From contig CAKTMC010000001.1 in the NCBI GenBank assembly GCA_934573735.1, positions 310,001 to 374,000 on the forward strand: a stretch of DNA of 64,000 nucleotides, in the 5' to 3' direction. The number at the start of each line of letters is the position of its first letter. Position 1 is the stretch's first letter. The notes below the pieces were generated by a model. That model searched no databases. It worked only from the letters and a program-made list of their open reading frames with translations, and was not told where the DNA came from. The stretch is from an uncultured Oscillospiraceae bacterium. GTDB lineage: Bacteria; Bacillota; Clostridia; Oscillospirales; Oscillospiraceae. Below, piece after piece: positions 8,659 through 17,456 of this stretch. Both the position numbers and the translations under genes were made by a program.

Positions 8659-9564
8659 TTATGCTCCTTGCAGAGCCTTCTCGCATAGCTCGGGGCTGTT
8701 TGTATATTCGCTCTCGACGGTAATCGCCCCGGCCTTGACCGCCGCTCTTGCGCAGTCCTCGGCGCTGAGCCCATGCGTACCGCCCCAGACTATCGCCGCC
8801 ATTGCAGCGTCGCCCGCGCCGGTCGCATCGACCATATTCGCCGGGAGGCATGGCACGCGCCCTATCCCGTCCGCCGAGGCATAGAGCATACCCTCGGTGC
8901 CGAGACTGATGAAAACGCGCTTTACGCCCATTTCGAGCAGCCTCTCCGCTGCCCGCTCCGGTAGCTCCTCGCCCGTGAGATATCTCGCCTCCAGCGCGTT
9001 CGGCTTGAGCGCGTATATCCTGTCGAGCACGGGGAGAAGCTTCATCGCCTTTGCGGTCGAGACGGGGTCTGAATAAATCGGCACGGTGCAGGCTGCGGCG
9101 AGATAGCGTATGGACTCCGGGCTTAAATTCATGTCCATGACCAACGCATCCGCCGCGTTTATCCTATCCATACAGCCCGCCAGATGCTCGGGGCTTACAC
9201 ATTCGGTGATATCCATGTCGGAAATGCCGACGCACATATCGCCCGCCTCATCCGTCACATATAAATATGTAGAGCTGCGGCGCTGCGGCTCGACACGCGC
9301 CATCGACATATCCATGCCGAGACTGCGGCAGCCGTCCATGAGACTGCTTCCGTAGACGTCTCCGCCGAGCGCGGCAATAAGGCTCACATCCATACCAAGC
9401 AGGCACAGATTATGCGCGATATTGCGCCCGACTCCGCCCGGCTTGAGCGATACGAAGCCGGGGTTGGAGTCGCGCATACGCAGGGCAAGCGCGGGCTTGC
9501 CGCAGATATCCATGTTCACGCCGCCGGCAACGACGGCATGAGGCTTTTTTATTTGAGCTTCCAT
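8659..9564 (-). CDS. PfkB-family carbohydrate/nucleoside kinase
   Basis: A 301-residue ribokinase-fold kinase. The first PfkB signature is visible as GGVGRNIAHNLCLLG near residues 43-57, and the second, with the catalytic Asp and anion hole, as DATGAGDAAMAAI near residue 250. The N-terminus AVVAGGVNMDI and the overall pattern resemble pseudouridine kinases, but no psuG glycosidase is adjacent, so I do not name a substrate. Its start lies within the 3' end of glgP (16-base overlap), indicating coupling to the glycogen operon. Ribokinase or fructokinase activity is an alternative. Confidence 0.85.
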   Translation of the reverse strand: MEAQIKKPHAVVAGGVNMDICGKPALALRMRDSNPGFVSLKPGGVGRNIAHNLCLLGMDVSLIAALGGDVYGSSLMDGCRSLGMDMSMARVEPQRRSSTYLYVTDEAGDMCVGISDMDITECVSPEHLAGCMDRINAADALVMDMNLSPESIRYLAAACTVPIYSDPVSTAKAMKLLPVLDRIYALKPNALEARYLTGEELPERAAERLLEMGVKRVFISLGTEGMLYASADGIGRVPCLPANMVDATGAGDAAMAAIVWGGTHGLSAEDCARAAVKAGAITVESEYTNSPELCEKALQGA

Positions 9565-11951
9565 ATTTTTTCCGCGTATTCGCGAATTGCTCTGTCCGCG
9601 GCAAAGACTCCGCTGCGGGCAGTGTTCATAATGGAGAAACGCGCCATTTCATCAGGGCTCTTGATATGCTCATACAGACGGCGCTGCGTATCGGCATAGG
9701 CGCGGAAGTCGGCAATGAGCATATACTGGTCGCCGCCGTAGACAAGCTGCGAAACCAGGTCGGAATAGCTCTTGCCGTCGGCAAAGCCCTGACTGAAGCG
9801 GTCGAGCACACGGCGAAGCTCCGGGTCTGCGCCGACGATGGCGGCGGGGTCGTAGCCCGAGGCACGCATACGCGCTATCTCGTCCGTATGCAGACCGAAG
9901 AGGAACATATTCTCGTCGCCGAGGCGCTCGTACATCTCGACGTTTGCGCCGTCGAGCGTGCCGATGGTCACGGCGCCGTTCATCATAAGCTTCATGCAGC
10001 CGGTGCCGGAGGCCTCCTTGCCGGCAGTGGATATCTGCTCGGATACCTGAGCCGCCGGGACTATCGCCTCAGCCGCGGAGACGCGATAGTTCTCCACAAA
10101 GTAGACCTGCAAACGACCGCGGCACACGGGGTCGTTATTGATATCCTCCGCCATGGAGAGCAGCAGCTCTATGATGCGCTTTGCGGTCTTGTAGCCTGCG
10201 GCGGCCTTTGCGCCGAAGACGAAGGTGCGCGGCACGAAGTCCATATCCGGATTATCGTGGAGCTGGAGCTGAAGGCTTGCAATGTTCATTGCGCAGAGAA
10301 GCTGACGCTTATACTCATGCAGACGCTTTATCTGCACATCCATAACGGCGTCGGTATTGAGCATAAAGCCGTCGTTGCGCATTGCAAACTCCGAGAAGCG
10401 ATACTTGTTCTCGAGCTTTATTGCATTTACACGGCGGCGAACCTCGCTGTCGCCGGCAAAGTCTGCAAGCTCTTCAAGGCGCTCCGGCTCTAAAAGATAC
10501 GCATCACTTCCAAGCAGCTCGCAAATAAGCTTGTGCAGACCGGGGTTTATCTGGCTAAGCCAGCGGCGGTGGTCGATGCCGTTTGTGACGGAGGTGAAGC
10601 GCTCGGGGCGGATGGAGTATATATCCTTAAAGAGGTCGTTTTTCAGTATCTCGCCATGCAGACGGGAGACGCCGTTGACCTTGTAGCAGGCGGCAAGGCA
10701 GAGATTTGCCATGTGGACCTGATTGTCGCGGATGATGAGGTTGCGGCCTACCCGCTCGCCCTGACCGAAGCTCTGCACCAGATACTCGCACCAGCGGCGG
10801 TTTATCTCGCACATTATCTCCCACAGACGCGGCAGAAGCTGCTGCACTATGTCCTGCGGCCACTTCTCAAGCGCCTCGCTCATGACGGTGTGGTTTGTGT
10901 AGGCGACGGTATTCTTGACTATATCCCATGCCTCGTCCCAGCCGAGTCCGTACTCGTCCATGAATATGCGCATAAGCTCCGGGATTATCAGGGTGGGATG
11001 CGTGTCGTTTATCTGGATGGCGTGATGCTCGGCAAAGCTCTTGATATCGCCCCACTTGAGGATATGCTTGTGAACTATATCCTGAGCGGTCGCGGAGACA
11101 AAGAAATACTGTTGCTTGAGGCGCAGTATCTTGCCCTCGATGTGCTCGTCGGCGGGGTAGAGCACCTTGGTGATGACCTCCGCCATGGTGCGCTGCTCAA
11201 GGCTCTTGACGTACTCGCCCTCGGAGAAGAGGTACATATCCAGAGAGTTGGGGCTCTTTGCGTCCCAGAGACGCAGAGTATTCATCTCGTTTCCGCCGTA
11301 GCCCGCTATGAGCATATCGCGCGGAACGGCGATGACGGCGGTATAGCCCGTGTACTCGGCGTGATAATGGCCCATATTGTCCCAGCGCGGGGAAATCTGA
11401 CCGCCGAAGCGAACCTCGACCGCGTCCTCCCAGCGGGGGATGAGCCAGCTTTCAGCCGCGGTGCGCCAGTTGTCGGCGACCTCGGTCTGACGGCCGTTTT
11501 CAAACTTCTGACGGAAAATTCCCAGCTCGTAGCATATCGAATAGCCCGTGCCCTCATAGCCGCAGGTGGCCATGCTGTCCATATAGCAGGCGGCGAGACG
11601 GCCGAGACCACCGTTGCCAAGCCCCGCGTCCGGCTCCGCCTCAAAGATATCGGAGGCGTTACGCCCCAGATCCTCAAGTGCGCCGGTGACAGCGTCGGAA
11701 ATGCCGAGGTTGAAGGCATTCTTCATTAGGCTGCGCCCCATCAGAAACTCCATCGACATATAATGGACTTCTTTTTCATGCTTGGTTGGACTCTCTGCGG
11801 CCAGGAGCCTGCTCATTATCTCGTTTATGACTATGGCCGTGGCCTGAAAGACCTGGTCGTCCGATGCATTGGCGCTCGTGATGCTGAAATGAGCGCAGAG
11901 CTTGTCTTCTATCGCACTGCGTACCTCGTCGCGGGAAATTTCTCCGATCAT
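9549..11951 (-). CDS. glgP: Glycogen/starch/alpha-glucan phosphorylase
   Basis: An 800-residue GT35 phosphorylase that releases glucose-1-phosphate from alpha-1,4-glucan with PLP as cofactor. The PLP-lysine motif is intact (EASGTGCMKLMMNGA), followed by TIGTLDGANVE. The NDTHPTL block is also present. The open frame runs 35 codons further upstream, but ATG 11951 is preceded by GGAGGT at nine bases and gives a family-like N-terminus. It follows glgD by 26 bases, making phosphorolysis part of the same transcript as ADP-glucose synthesis. Confidence 0.96.
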   Translation of the reverse strand: MIGEISRDEVRSAIEDKLCAHFSITSANASDDQVFQATAIVINEIMSRLLAAESPTKHEKEVHYMSMEFLMGRSLMKNAFNLGISDAVTGALEDLGRNASDIFEAEPDAGLGNGGLGRLAACYMDSMATCGYEGTGYSICYELGIFRQKFENGRQTEVADNWRTAAESWLIPRWEDAVEVRFGGQISPRWDNMGHYHAEYTGYTAVIAVPRDMLIAGYGGNEMNTLRLWDAKSPNSLDMYLFSEGEYVKSLEQRTMAEVITKVLYPADEHIEGKILRLKQQYFFVSATAQDIVHKHILKWGDIKSFAEHHAIQINDTHPTLIIPELMRIFMDEYGLGWDEAWDIVKNTVAYTNHTVMSEALEKWPQDIVQQLLPRLWEIMCEINRRWCEYLVQSFGQGERVGRNLIIRDNQVHMANLCLAACYKVNGVSRLHGEILKNDLFKDIYSIRPERFTSVTNGIDHRRWLSQINPGLHKLICELLGSDAYLLEPERLEELADFAGDSEVRRRVNAIKLENKYRFSEFAMRNDGFMLNTDAVMDVQIKRLHEYKRQLLCAMNIASLQLQLHDNPDMDFVPRTFVFGAKAAAGYKTAKRIIELLLSMAEDINNDPVCRGRLQVYFVENYRVSAAEAIVPAAQVSEQISTAGKEASGTGCMKLMMNGAVTIGTLDGANVEMYERLGDENMFLFGLHTDEIARMRASGYDPAAIVGADPELRRVLDRFSQGFADGKSYSDLVSQLVYGGDQYMLIADFRAYADTQRRLYEHIKSPDEMARFSIMNTARSGVFAADRAIREYAEKIWKLK

Positions 11952-11977
11952 ATGGAATGTACCTCCGGGTAAATAGA

Positions 11978-13090
11978 TTAAATCTTTTTGTCTTTGGGGA
12001 CTACGATTGGCAGCTTGGGGCTGCCAGTAATGGTGATGCCGGGAGAATAGCTGCAATACTTGTCGGAAATGACGCAGTTAAGCTCCGTCCATTCGCCTAT
12101 CGTGCTGCCCTTCATGACTATGCAGTTTGTGAGCTTTGCGCCGCGCGCGATACGCACACCGGGGAAGATGATGCAGTTTTCTATGCTGCCCTCGATGATG
12201 CAGTTATCGGCTACAAGACTGTTCTTGGAGCTGGCGTTCTCGCCGTAATAGGTGCTTACCTCCTCGTGAGCGCGGGTCCTGACCGGGCGCTCGGCGGGGA
12301 AAAGCTGACGGCGATGCTCAGAATTAAGCATATCCATGCTGCACCGATAATAGTCCGCAACGCTTCTTATGGACGCGGCATAGCCCTCGTGGACATAGGC
12401 TGCGACCCTTCCGCCCTCGGCAAGGAACATCGAGAGCGCGTCCTTGTGGAAGCGGAACAAATTGAGAGCCTTGCATTTGTCCATCATGCGCAGAAGCGTA
12501 TCCTTTTTGATGACATAGCCCTCAAGGGAGGGCAGTCCCTCGCCCTGCTCCTCACGGTCAAAGAGAAGCTGCTTTACCATGCCCTCCTCGTCGAGGACAA
12601 AGCGGTGATGGCTGCCGGAAAGCTCAGAGGACGAGCATATGGCGGTTATCTCCGCGCCGCTTCTGATATGACGGCGGGTGGCGGCGGTGAGGTCAATATT
12701 TGCGCAGGTGCTGCCCAAAAGCAGGACTATGTGCTTTTGCGGAATGCCGCGCACATAGCTTGCAACGGCATTGAGCGCCTCGATGGTGCCGGCGTAGTTG
12801 CCGCGGTGATACTCGGGCAGACCGAAGGGCGGGAGCATACGCAGTCCGCCGTAGCGGCGGCTCATGTCCCAGTTCTTGCCGCTGCCGATATGGTCAAGCA
12901 GAGACTGATAGTCGCGCTGCATGATAATGCCGACATCGCGGATTCCCGCGTTCATCATCGAGGAAAGGGAAAAGTCGATAAGCCGGTAGCGCCCGCAGAA
13001 GGGAAGCGACGCTGCCGTGCGGCGGCGCACAAGCTCTCCCAGCTCGTCGGTTGCACTGTATGCAAAGATTATTCCGTGAAAATCATACAT
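11978..13090 (-). CDS. glgD: Glucose-1-phosphate adenylyltransferase, GlgD subunit
   Basis: A 370-residue paralogue of GlgC that forms the second subunit of ADP-glucose pyrophosphorylase in Bacillota. It keeps the nucleotidyltransferase fold (FCGRYRLIDFSLSSMMNAG) and a C-terminal left-handed beta helix, but the N-terminal glycine-rich GGxGxRL loop present in GlgC is replaced here by FAYSATDELGELV. It therefore probably lacks catalysis and modulates GlgC, as shown for Bacillus and Geobacillus GlgD. ATG 13090 follows AGGAGG and lies three bases after the glgC stop. Confidence 0.95.
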   Translation of the reverse strand: MYDFHGIIFAYSATDELGELVRRRTAASLPFCGRYRLIDFSLSSMMNAGIRDVGIIMQRDYQSLLDHIGSGKNWDMSRRYGGLRMLPPFGLPEYHRGNYAGTIEALNAVASYVRGIPQKHIVLLLGSTCANIDLTAATRRHIRSGAEITAICSSSELSGSHHRFVLDEEGMVKQLLFDREEQGEGLPSLEGYVIKKDTLLRMMDKCKALNLFRFHKDALSMFLAEGGRVAAYVHEGYAASIRSVADYYRCSMDMLNSEHRRQLFPAERPVRTRAHEEVSTYYGENASSKNSLVADNCIIEGSIENCIIFPGVRIARGAKLTNCIVMKGSTIGEWTELNCVISDKYCSYSPGITITGSPKLPIVVPKDKKI

Positions 13091-13093
13091 GGC

Positions 13094-14287
13094 TCAGACC
13101 TCCTCCCCGGTATATATCATGGCTCCCGCCGGAACGGAGGCGGAGCCGCGTATCTCTATGTCGGGCCCACAGGTAGCGACGCCCCATGCGTCAGTCCCGT
13201 CGGGCGGCGCGCCGACGTGTGCGGCGCTGTGAATTACGGTGTTTTCGCCGATGATGGCATATTCCACCCTTGCTCCGTCCTCGATCACCGCACCCGGCAT
13301 GACGACGCTGTAAACAACGCTTGCGCCCTTGCCGACCTTGACGTTTGAGGAGAGCACGGAGTTTTCAACATGGCCGTATATCTCACAGCCCTCCGTAACT
13401 ATCGAGTGGATTATCTCGGACTCCTCACCGGCGTAGTGCGGCGGGCAGACGGGGCTGCGGCTGCTTATCGGCCAGGCGGGGTCAAAGAGGTTTATCTGCG
13501 ACATGGACAGCATATCCATGTTTGCATCCCACAGGCTCGTTATCGTGCCGACGTCGCGCCAGTAGCCCTTGAAGCGGTAGGGCCAGAGCTTTTCACCGGC
13601 GTGGAGCATATTGGGGATGATGTTCTTTCCGAAGTCCTTGCTGGAGTAGGGGTCGTTCTCGTCGGCGATGAGATACTCGCGCAGCTTCTTCCAGTTGAAG
13701 ATATATATGCCCATGGAGGCAAGATCGCTCTTGGGATGCTTGGGCTTTTCCTCAAACTCGCTGACAAAGCCGTCCTCGCCGAGGTTCATGATGCCGAAGC
13801 GCGTCGCCTCGTCCATAGAGACCTGGAGCACGGATATCGTGCAGGCGGCGCCGCGCTCAATATGTTCGCGCAGCATATCGGCGTAGTCCATTTTATAGAT
13901 GTGGTCGCCGGAGAGTATCAGAACGTTTTCGGGGTCGTAGCTTTCGATGAAGCCGATATTCTGATATATGGCGTTTGCGGTGCCGGAAAACCACGAGCCC
14001 TTCTCGCCCGCGCTCTGGTAGGGCGGGAGGATATACACGCCGCCGTCGGAAACGTCAAGATCCCAAGGCTGACCGTTGCCGATGTAGCTGTTGAGCTGCA
14101 GGGGGCGGTACTGGGTCAGTACGCCGACAGTGTCGATGCCGGAGTTTGCGCAGTTGGAGAGCGGAAAGTCAATTATTCTGTACTTCCCGCCAAAGGGAAC
14201 ATTCGGTTTTGCCACGTTCTGGGTAAGCGCATAGAGCCTTGAGCCCTGTCCGCCGGCCAGCAGCATAGCGATACAGTTTTTCTTCAT
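13094..14287 (-). CDS. glgC: Glucose-1-phosphate adenylyltransferase
   Basis: The catalytic ADP-glucose pyrophosphorylase subunit, 397 residues, which makes the glucosyl donor for glycogen synthesis. The intact N-terminal loop LAGGQGSRLYALT, the KYRIIDFPLSNCANSGI block, LSGDHIYKMDY and the EEKPKHPKS sugar-phosphate segment are all visible. The ATG follows AAGGAGG. It is the first gene of the glgC-glgD-glgP set; glgA and glgB are not in this window. Confidence 0.96.
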   Translation of the reverse strand: MKKNCIAMLLAGGQGSRLYALTQNVAKPNVPFGGKYRIIDFPLSNCANSGIDTVGVLTQYRPLQLNSYIGNGQPWDLDVSDGGVYILPPYQSAGEKGSWFSGTANAIYQNIGFIESYDPENVLILSGDHIYKMDYADMLREHIERGAACTISVLQVSMDEATRFGIMNLGEDGFVSEFEEKPKHPKSDLASMGIYIFNWKKLREYLIADENDPYSSKDFGKNIIPNMLHAGEKLWPYRFKGYWRDVGTITSLWDANMDMLSMSQINLFDPAWPISSRSPVCPPHYAGEESEIIHSIVTEGCEIYGHVENSVLSSNVKVGKGASVVYSVVMPGAVIEDGARVEYAIIGENTVIHSAAHVGAPPDGTDAWGVATCGPDIEIRGSASVPAGAMIYTGEEV

Positions 14288-14310
14288 AGGCGGCCTCCTT
14301 TTTGAAATGA

Positions 14311-14330
14311 CGGCAGGGTATTCCCTGCCG
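14311..14330 (-). terminator. Weak terminator or processing hairpin between pth and glgC
   Basis: An 8-bp stem CGGCAGGG/CCCTGCCG with a four-base loop, followed on the minus strand by a short interrupted T stretch. It could reduce read-through from prs-pth into the glycogen genes. Confidence 0.5.
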
Positions 14331-14341
14331 CCAAGTCCTTC

Positions 14342-14929
14342 TCAGTTATACAGGTTCATGGCGCGCTCCGCGCCCTTGGTGATATAACATTCTACGGCCT
14401 CGGCGGCACGCTGCGCCGCAGAGAGCATATCCTCCGCGTCCTTGCCTCTGAAGCACGACAGCACCCAGTCCGCCATGTCATAGTCGGGATGCGGCGCGGA
14501 GCCGACGCCGATGCGAATACGCGGGAATTGATCGGTGCCGAGCATGGAAATAATATTTTTAAGCCCGTTATGCCCACCGGCGGAGCCCTTTGTCCGCACG
14601 CGGAGCTTGCCTATCGGCAGGGCGACCTCGTCCGACACGACAATGACGTGCTCGGGCGGTATCTTATAAAACTTTACCGCCTGCGCCACGGCCTCGCCGG
14701 ACAGGTTCATAAAGGTTTGCGGCTTCATGAGCATGACGCTTTCCCCGCCTATCTCGCAGGTCCCCGTGAGCGCCTTGAAGCGGGCGCGGTTTATCACCGC
14801 GCCCTGCGCCTTTGCCGTGGCGTCGCCCGCCATGAAGCCCGCGTTGTGGCGTGTCATCTCATACTTTATGCCGGGGTTGCCGAGAAACACGACAAGCCAG
14901 CCTATGCCGCCCGGACGCTTGAAAAGCAT
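14342..14929 (-). CDS. pth: Peptidyl-tRNA hydrolase
   Basis: A 195-residue Pth enzyme that frees tRNA from dropped-off peptidyl-tRNA. The family core is clear: FLGNPGIKYEMTRHNAGFM with the catalytic His, LMKPQTFMNLSGEAV, and SDEVALPIGKLRVRTKGSAGGHNGL. The N-terminus (about ten residues before LVVFLGNPG) is slightly longer than usual. It lies 25 bases downstream of prs, the common prs-pth arrangement in Bacillota. Confidence 0.95.
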   Translation of the reverse strand: MLFKRPGGIGWLVVFLGNPGIKYEMTRHNAGFMAGDATAKAQGAVINRARFKALTGTCEIGGESVMLMKPQTFMNLSGEAVAQAVKFYKIPPEHVIVVSDEVALPIGKLRVRTKGSAGGHNGLKNIISMLGTDQFPRIRIGVGSAPHPDYDMADWVLSCFRGKDAEDMLSAAQRAAEAVECYITKGAERAMNLYN

Positions 14930-14954
14930 GGGTCAACTTCCTTAGAAAAAATAA

Positions 14955-15917
14955 TCAGTCAAACAGGTTGGAGATGGAAACTTCCTCGTAAATTCTGCGA
15001 ATGGCCTCGGCGAATACGGGAGCGGTGGACAGATAGCTGATCTTGTCGAGCTTGGGCTTGTCCGCAGGATAGGGGATGGTGTCAAGGAAGAGCATTTCCT
15101 TGATGCAGCTATTCTCGATGCGCTCAAGAGCGGGGCCGGAGAGAACGCCGTGGGTCGCGCAGGCGTAGACCTCCTTCGCGCCGCCGATCTCCTTAATTGC
15201 CTTTGCCGCGCCGCAGAGAGAGCCGGCGGTGTCAACGATATCGTCAAGCAGTATGCAGGTCTTGCCCTCGACGTTGCCGATGATGTTCATGACCTCGGAC
15301 TGGTTTGCCTTCTCGCGGCGCTTGTCAACGATGGCCATGTTCACGCCGAGCTTCATGGAGAAGGCACGGGCGCGGGCGGTGCTGCCGACGTCGGGAGAGA
15401 CGACCATAAGGTCATCATTGCCCTTGCCGAACATCTTGACATAGTGCTTGGAGAAGAGATGCGCGCCCATGAGGTTATCGACGGGAATGTCAAAGAAGCC
15501 CTGAATCTGAGCGGCGTGCAGGTCCATGGTGAGAACTCTGTCCGCACCGGCGGCGGTGATAAGGTTTGCAACGAGCTTTGCGGAAATGGGGTCGCGGCTC
15601 TTGGCCTTGCGGTCCTGGCGGGCATAGCCGAAATAGGGGATGACGGCGGTGATACGTCCAGCGGAGGCGCGGCGCATTGCGTCGGTCATAATGAGAAGCT
15701 CCATGAGATTATCGTTGACGGGGCCGCAGGTGGACTGAACAATAAAGACGTCCTTACCGCGAACCGGCTCGAACACGGAGATGGAGCACTCACCGTCGGC
15801 AAACTGCGACACGTTTGCATTGCCGAGGTTCTGATAAAGCTGGGCGCAGATGCCCTGCGCAAGCTCGGGGTTGGAGTTGCCGGAAAATACCTTTATCTCT
15901 TTGCCGTGTGGAATCAT
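14955..15917 (-). CDS. prs: Ribose-phosphate pyrophosphokinase
   Basis: A 320-residue PRPP synthase that supplies the precursor of nucleotides, histidine and tryptophan. It shows the conserved FADGECS block, the YFGYARQDRK catalytic loop, the MDLHAAQIQGFF metal/ribose-5-phosphate segment, and the PRPP loop LLDDIVDTAGSL. Start ATG 15917 follows GAGGAG. A promoter at 16169-16198 gives a leader of about 240 nt carrying a long inverted repeat (16013-16133) related to one upstream of the amidohydrolase at 36 kb. Confidence 0.97.
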   Translation of the reverse strand: MIPHGKEIKVFSGNSNPELAQGICAQLYQNLGNANVSQFADGECSISVFEPVRGKDVFIVQSTCGPVNDNLMELLIMTDAMRRASAGRITAVIPYFGYARQDRKAKSRDPISAKLVANLITAAGADRVLTMDLHAAQIQGFFDIPVDNLMGAHLFSKHYVKMFGKGNDDLMVVSPDVGSTARARAFSMKLGVNMAIVDKRREKANQSEVMNIIGNVEGKTCILLDDIVDTAGSLCGAAKAIKEIGGAKEVYACATHGVLSGPALERIENSCIKEMLFLDTIPYPADKPKLDKISYLSTAPVFAEAIRRIYEEVSISNLFD

Positions 15918-16012
15918 CGTGTTTTTCTCCTCTGTAAATTCGTCATTTTGTCGCGCGGCGTATGCCGCAAATTTACTTCTTACTCTTTGATTTTGCGTGA
16001 CCGGGCAGATAC

Positions 16013-16133
16013 GGTTTTGACGGGCAGAAATGCGTCCATACTAAAAACAAGCATCAAACAGGTTTCCGAAAAATCAGGTCTCTCCCCGGCTGACTTTTCG
16101 TAGTCTGGCCACATTTCTGCGTGTCAAAACTGC
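16013..16133 (-). repeat. Long inverted-repeat element in the prs leader (copy A)
   Basis: The 390-base gap between prs and prfB contains arms of about 29 bases at each end of this interval that pair with roughly five mismatches, with GCAGTTTTG at one end and GTCAAAACC at the other. The same arms, with a different middle, occur at 36994-37104. Both copies are oriented the same way relative to the downstream minus-strand gene and lie in its predicted 5' leader. It may be a mobile palindromic repeat or a structured RNA. Confidence 0.65.
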
Positions 16134-16168
16134 CAAAGGGCGCATCTCCCCCTGTCAATTCATACTAT

Positions 16169-16198
16169 ATCATAAACCGCACAGGAATGGAAGTGCAA
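16169..16198 (-). promoter_or_regulatory. Predicted promoter of prs
   Basis: On the minus strand TTGCAC, an 18-base spacer and TATGAT. It is the best promoter-like pair upstream of prs and implies a transcript start roughly 240 bases before the gene. Confidence 0.5.
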
Positions 16199-16239
16199 GG
16201 CGCAAGTTTGAGCGACAAAAATGCTGATAAAAAAACTCA

Positions 16240-16268
16240 TTTACAAGCTGCGGAATTTTGTGTATAAT
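16240..16268 (+). promoter_or_regulatory. Promoter of prfB
   Basis: TTTACA, a 17-base spacer and a perfect TATAAT. Its position decides the prfB start: an upstream in-frame ATG at 16221 would lie before the promoter, so ATG 16308 is used. Confidence 0.8.
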
Positions 16269-16307
16269 ATCATAGTTATAAATAAAATAGAAAAGGTTTG
16301 TAGTACA

Positions 16308-17414
16308 ATGCTTGAATTTGAAGAATATAAGTCAAAGCTCAACGCCGCAAAGCCGACGCTTGAGGTTTTGCGCGGCGCGCTGAAGCTTGAGGCCGCGCAG
16401 AAGGAGATCGAGGAGCTTGAGGCGGCAAGCGAGCGTCCCGATTTCTGGAACGACGTTGAAAACTCCCAAAAGGTTCAAAAGCGCCTGAAAACGCTGAAAA
16501 ACAAGTGCGAAAATTATCAGAAGCTCTGCTCCGCATGGGAGGATATGTACACCATGTGCGAGATGGCCATTGAGGAGAACGACGACTCCATGCTCGAGGA
16601 GCTTGAGTCGGAGTATAAAAACTTCTCCGAAAAGGCGGAGTCCATGCGTCTCGGCACTCTGCTCACCGGCGAGTACGACGCGAATAACGCTCTCCTGACT
16701 CTGCACCCCGGCGCGGGCGGCACCGAGGCTCAGGACTGGGCCTCCATGCTCTACCGTATGTACGTCCGCTGGGCGGAGCGTCACGGCTATAAGTACACCG
16801 TCATGGACTATCAGGACGGCGACGAGGCCGGCATAAAGTCCGCGACCATAAAAATCGAGGGCGACAACGCCTACGGCTTCCTCAAGAGTGAGCACGGAGT
16901 TCACCGTCTTGTCCGCATCTCCCCCTTTGACGCCTCCGGCCGCCGTCAGACCAGCTTTGCCGCAGTCGAGATAATGCCCGAGATCACCGACAACAAGGAA
17001 ATCGAGCTGCGCGACGAGGATATCAAGATGGACGTGTTCCGCTCCTCCGGCGCGGGCGGTCAGAAGGTCAACAAGACCTCCTCCGCAGTCCGTCTCACTC
17101 ACCTGCCCACCGGCATCGTCGTCTCCAGCCAGGTTGAGCGAAGCCATTTCCAGAACCTCGAAAACTGCAAGGAAATGCTGCGCTCCAAGCTTGCCGAGAT
17201 AAAAGAGCGTGAGCATCTTGAAAAGATTAGCGATATCAAGGGCGTTCAGATGAAGATAGACTTCGGCAGCGCCATCCGCTCCTATGTCTTCATGCCCTAT
17301 CAGCTTGTAAAGGATCAGCGTACCGAGTATGAAAACGGCAACATTCAGAACGTCATGGATGGCGATCTGGACGGCTTCATAAACGCATATCTCTCCCTCA
17401 AGGCGGCGGATTGA
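16308..17414 (+). CDS. prfB: Peptide chain release factor 2
   Basis: A 368-residue RF2 that terminates translation at UGA and UAA. The catalytic GGQ is at about residues 250-252 (SGAGGQKVNKTSSAVR) and the stop-codon-reading SPF tripeptide at about residue 204 (RISPFDASGRR), which distinguishes RF2 from RF1. The region that contains the in-frame UGA frameshift in many bacteria (after LEVLRG) reads straight through here without a stop. It is followed after about 40 bases by a YitT-like gene, likely in the same transcript. Confidence 0.96.
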   Translation: MLEFEEYKSKLNAAKPTLEVLRGALKLEAAQKEIEELEAASERPDFWNDVENSQKVQKRLKTLKNKCENYQKLCSAWEDMYTMCEMAIEENDDSMLEELESEYKNFSEKAESMRLGTLLTGEYDANNALLTLHPGAGGTEAQDWASMLYRMYVRWAERHGYKYTVMDYQDGDEAGIKSATIKIEGDNAYGFLKSEHGVHRLVRISPFDASGRRQTSFAAVEIMPEITDNKEIELRDEDIKMDVFRSSGAGGQKVNKTSSAVRLTHLPTGIVVSSQVERSHFQNLENCKEMLRSKLAEIKEREHLEKISDIKGVQMKIDFGSAIRSYVFMPYQLVKDQRTEYENGNIQNVMDGDLDGFINAYLSLKAAD

Positions 17415-17456
17415 TTTTTTACTACGCTTTTTAGGCTACAGAAAGGTTTTGTTACT

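Noticed and set aside
9410..9604. Frames across the glgP/PfkB junction suggesting a frameshift fusion
   Set aside because: Both genes are complete with their own motifs and ribosome sites; the 16-base overlap is ordinary coupling.
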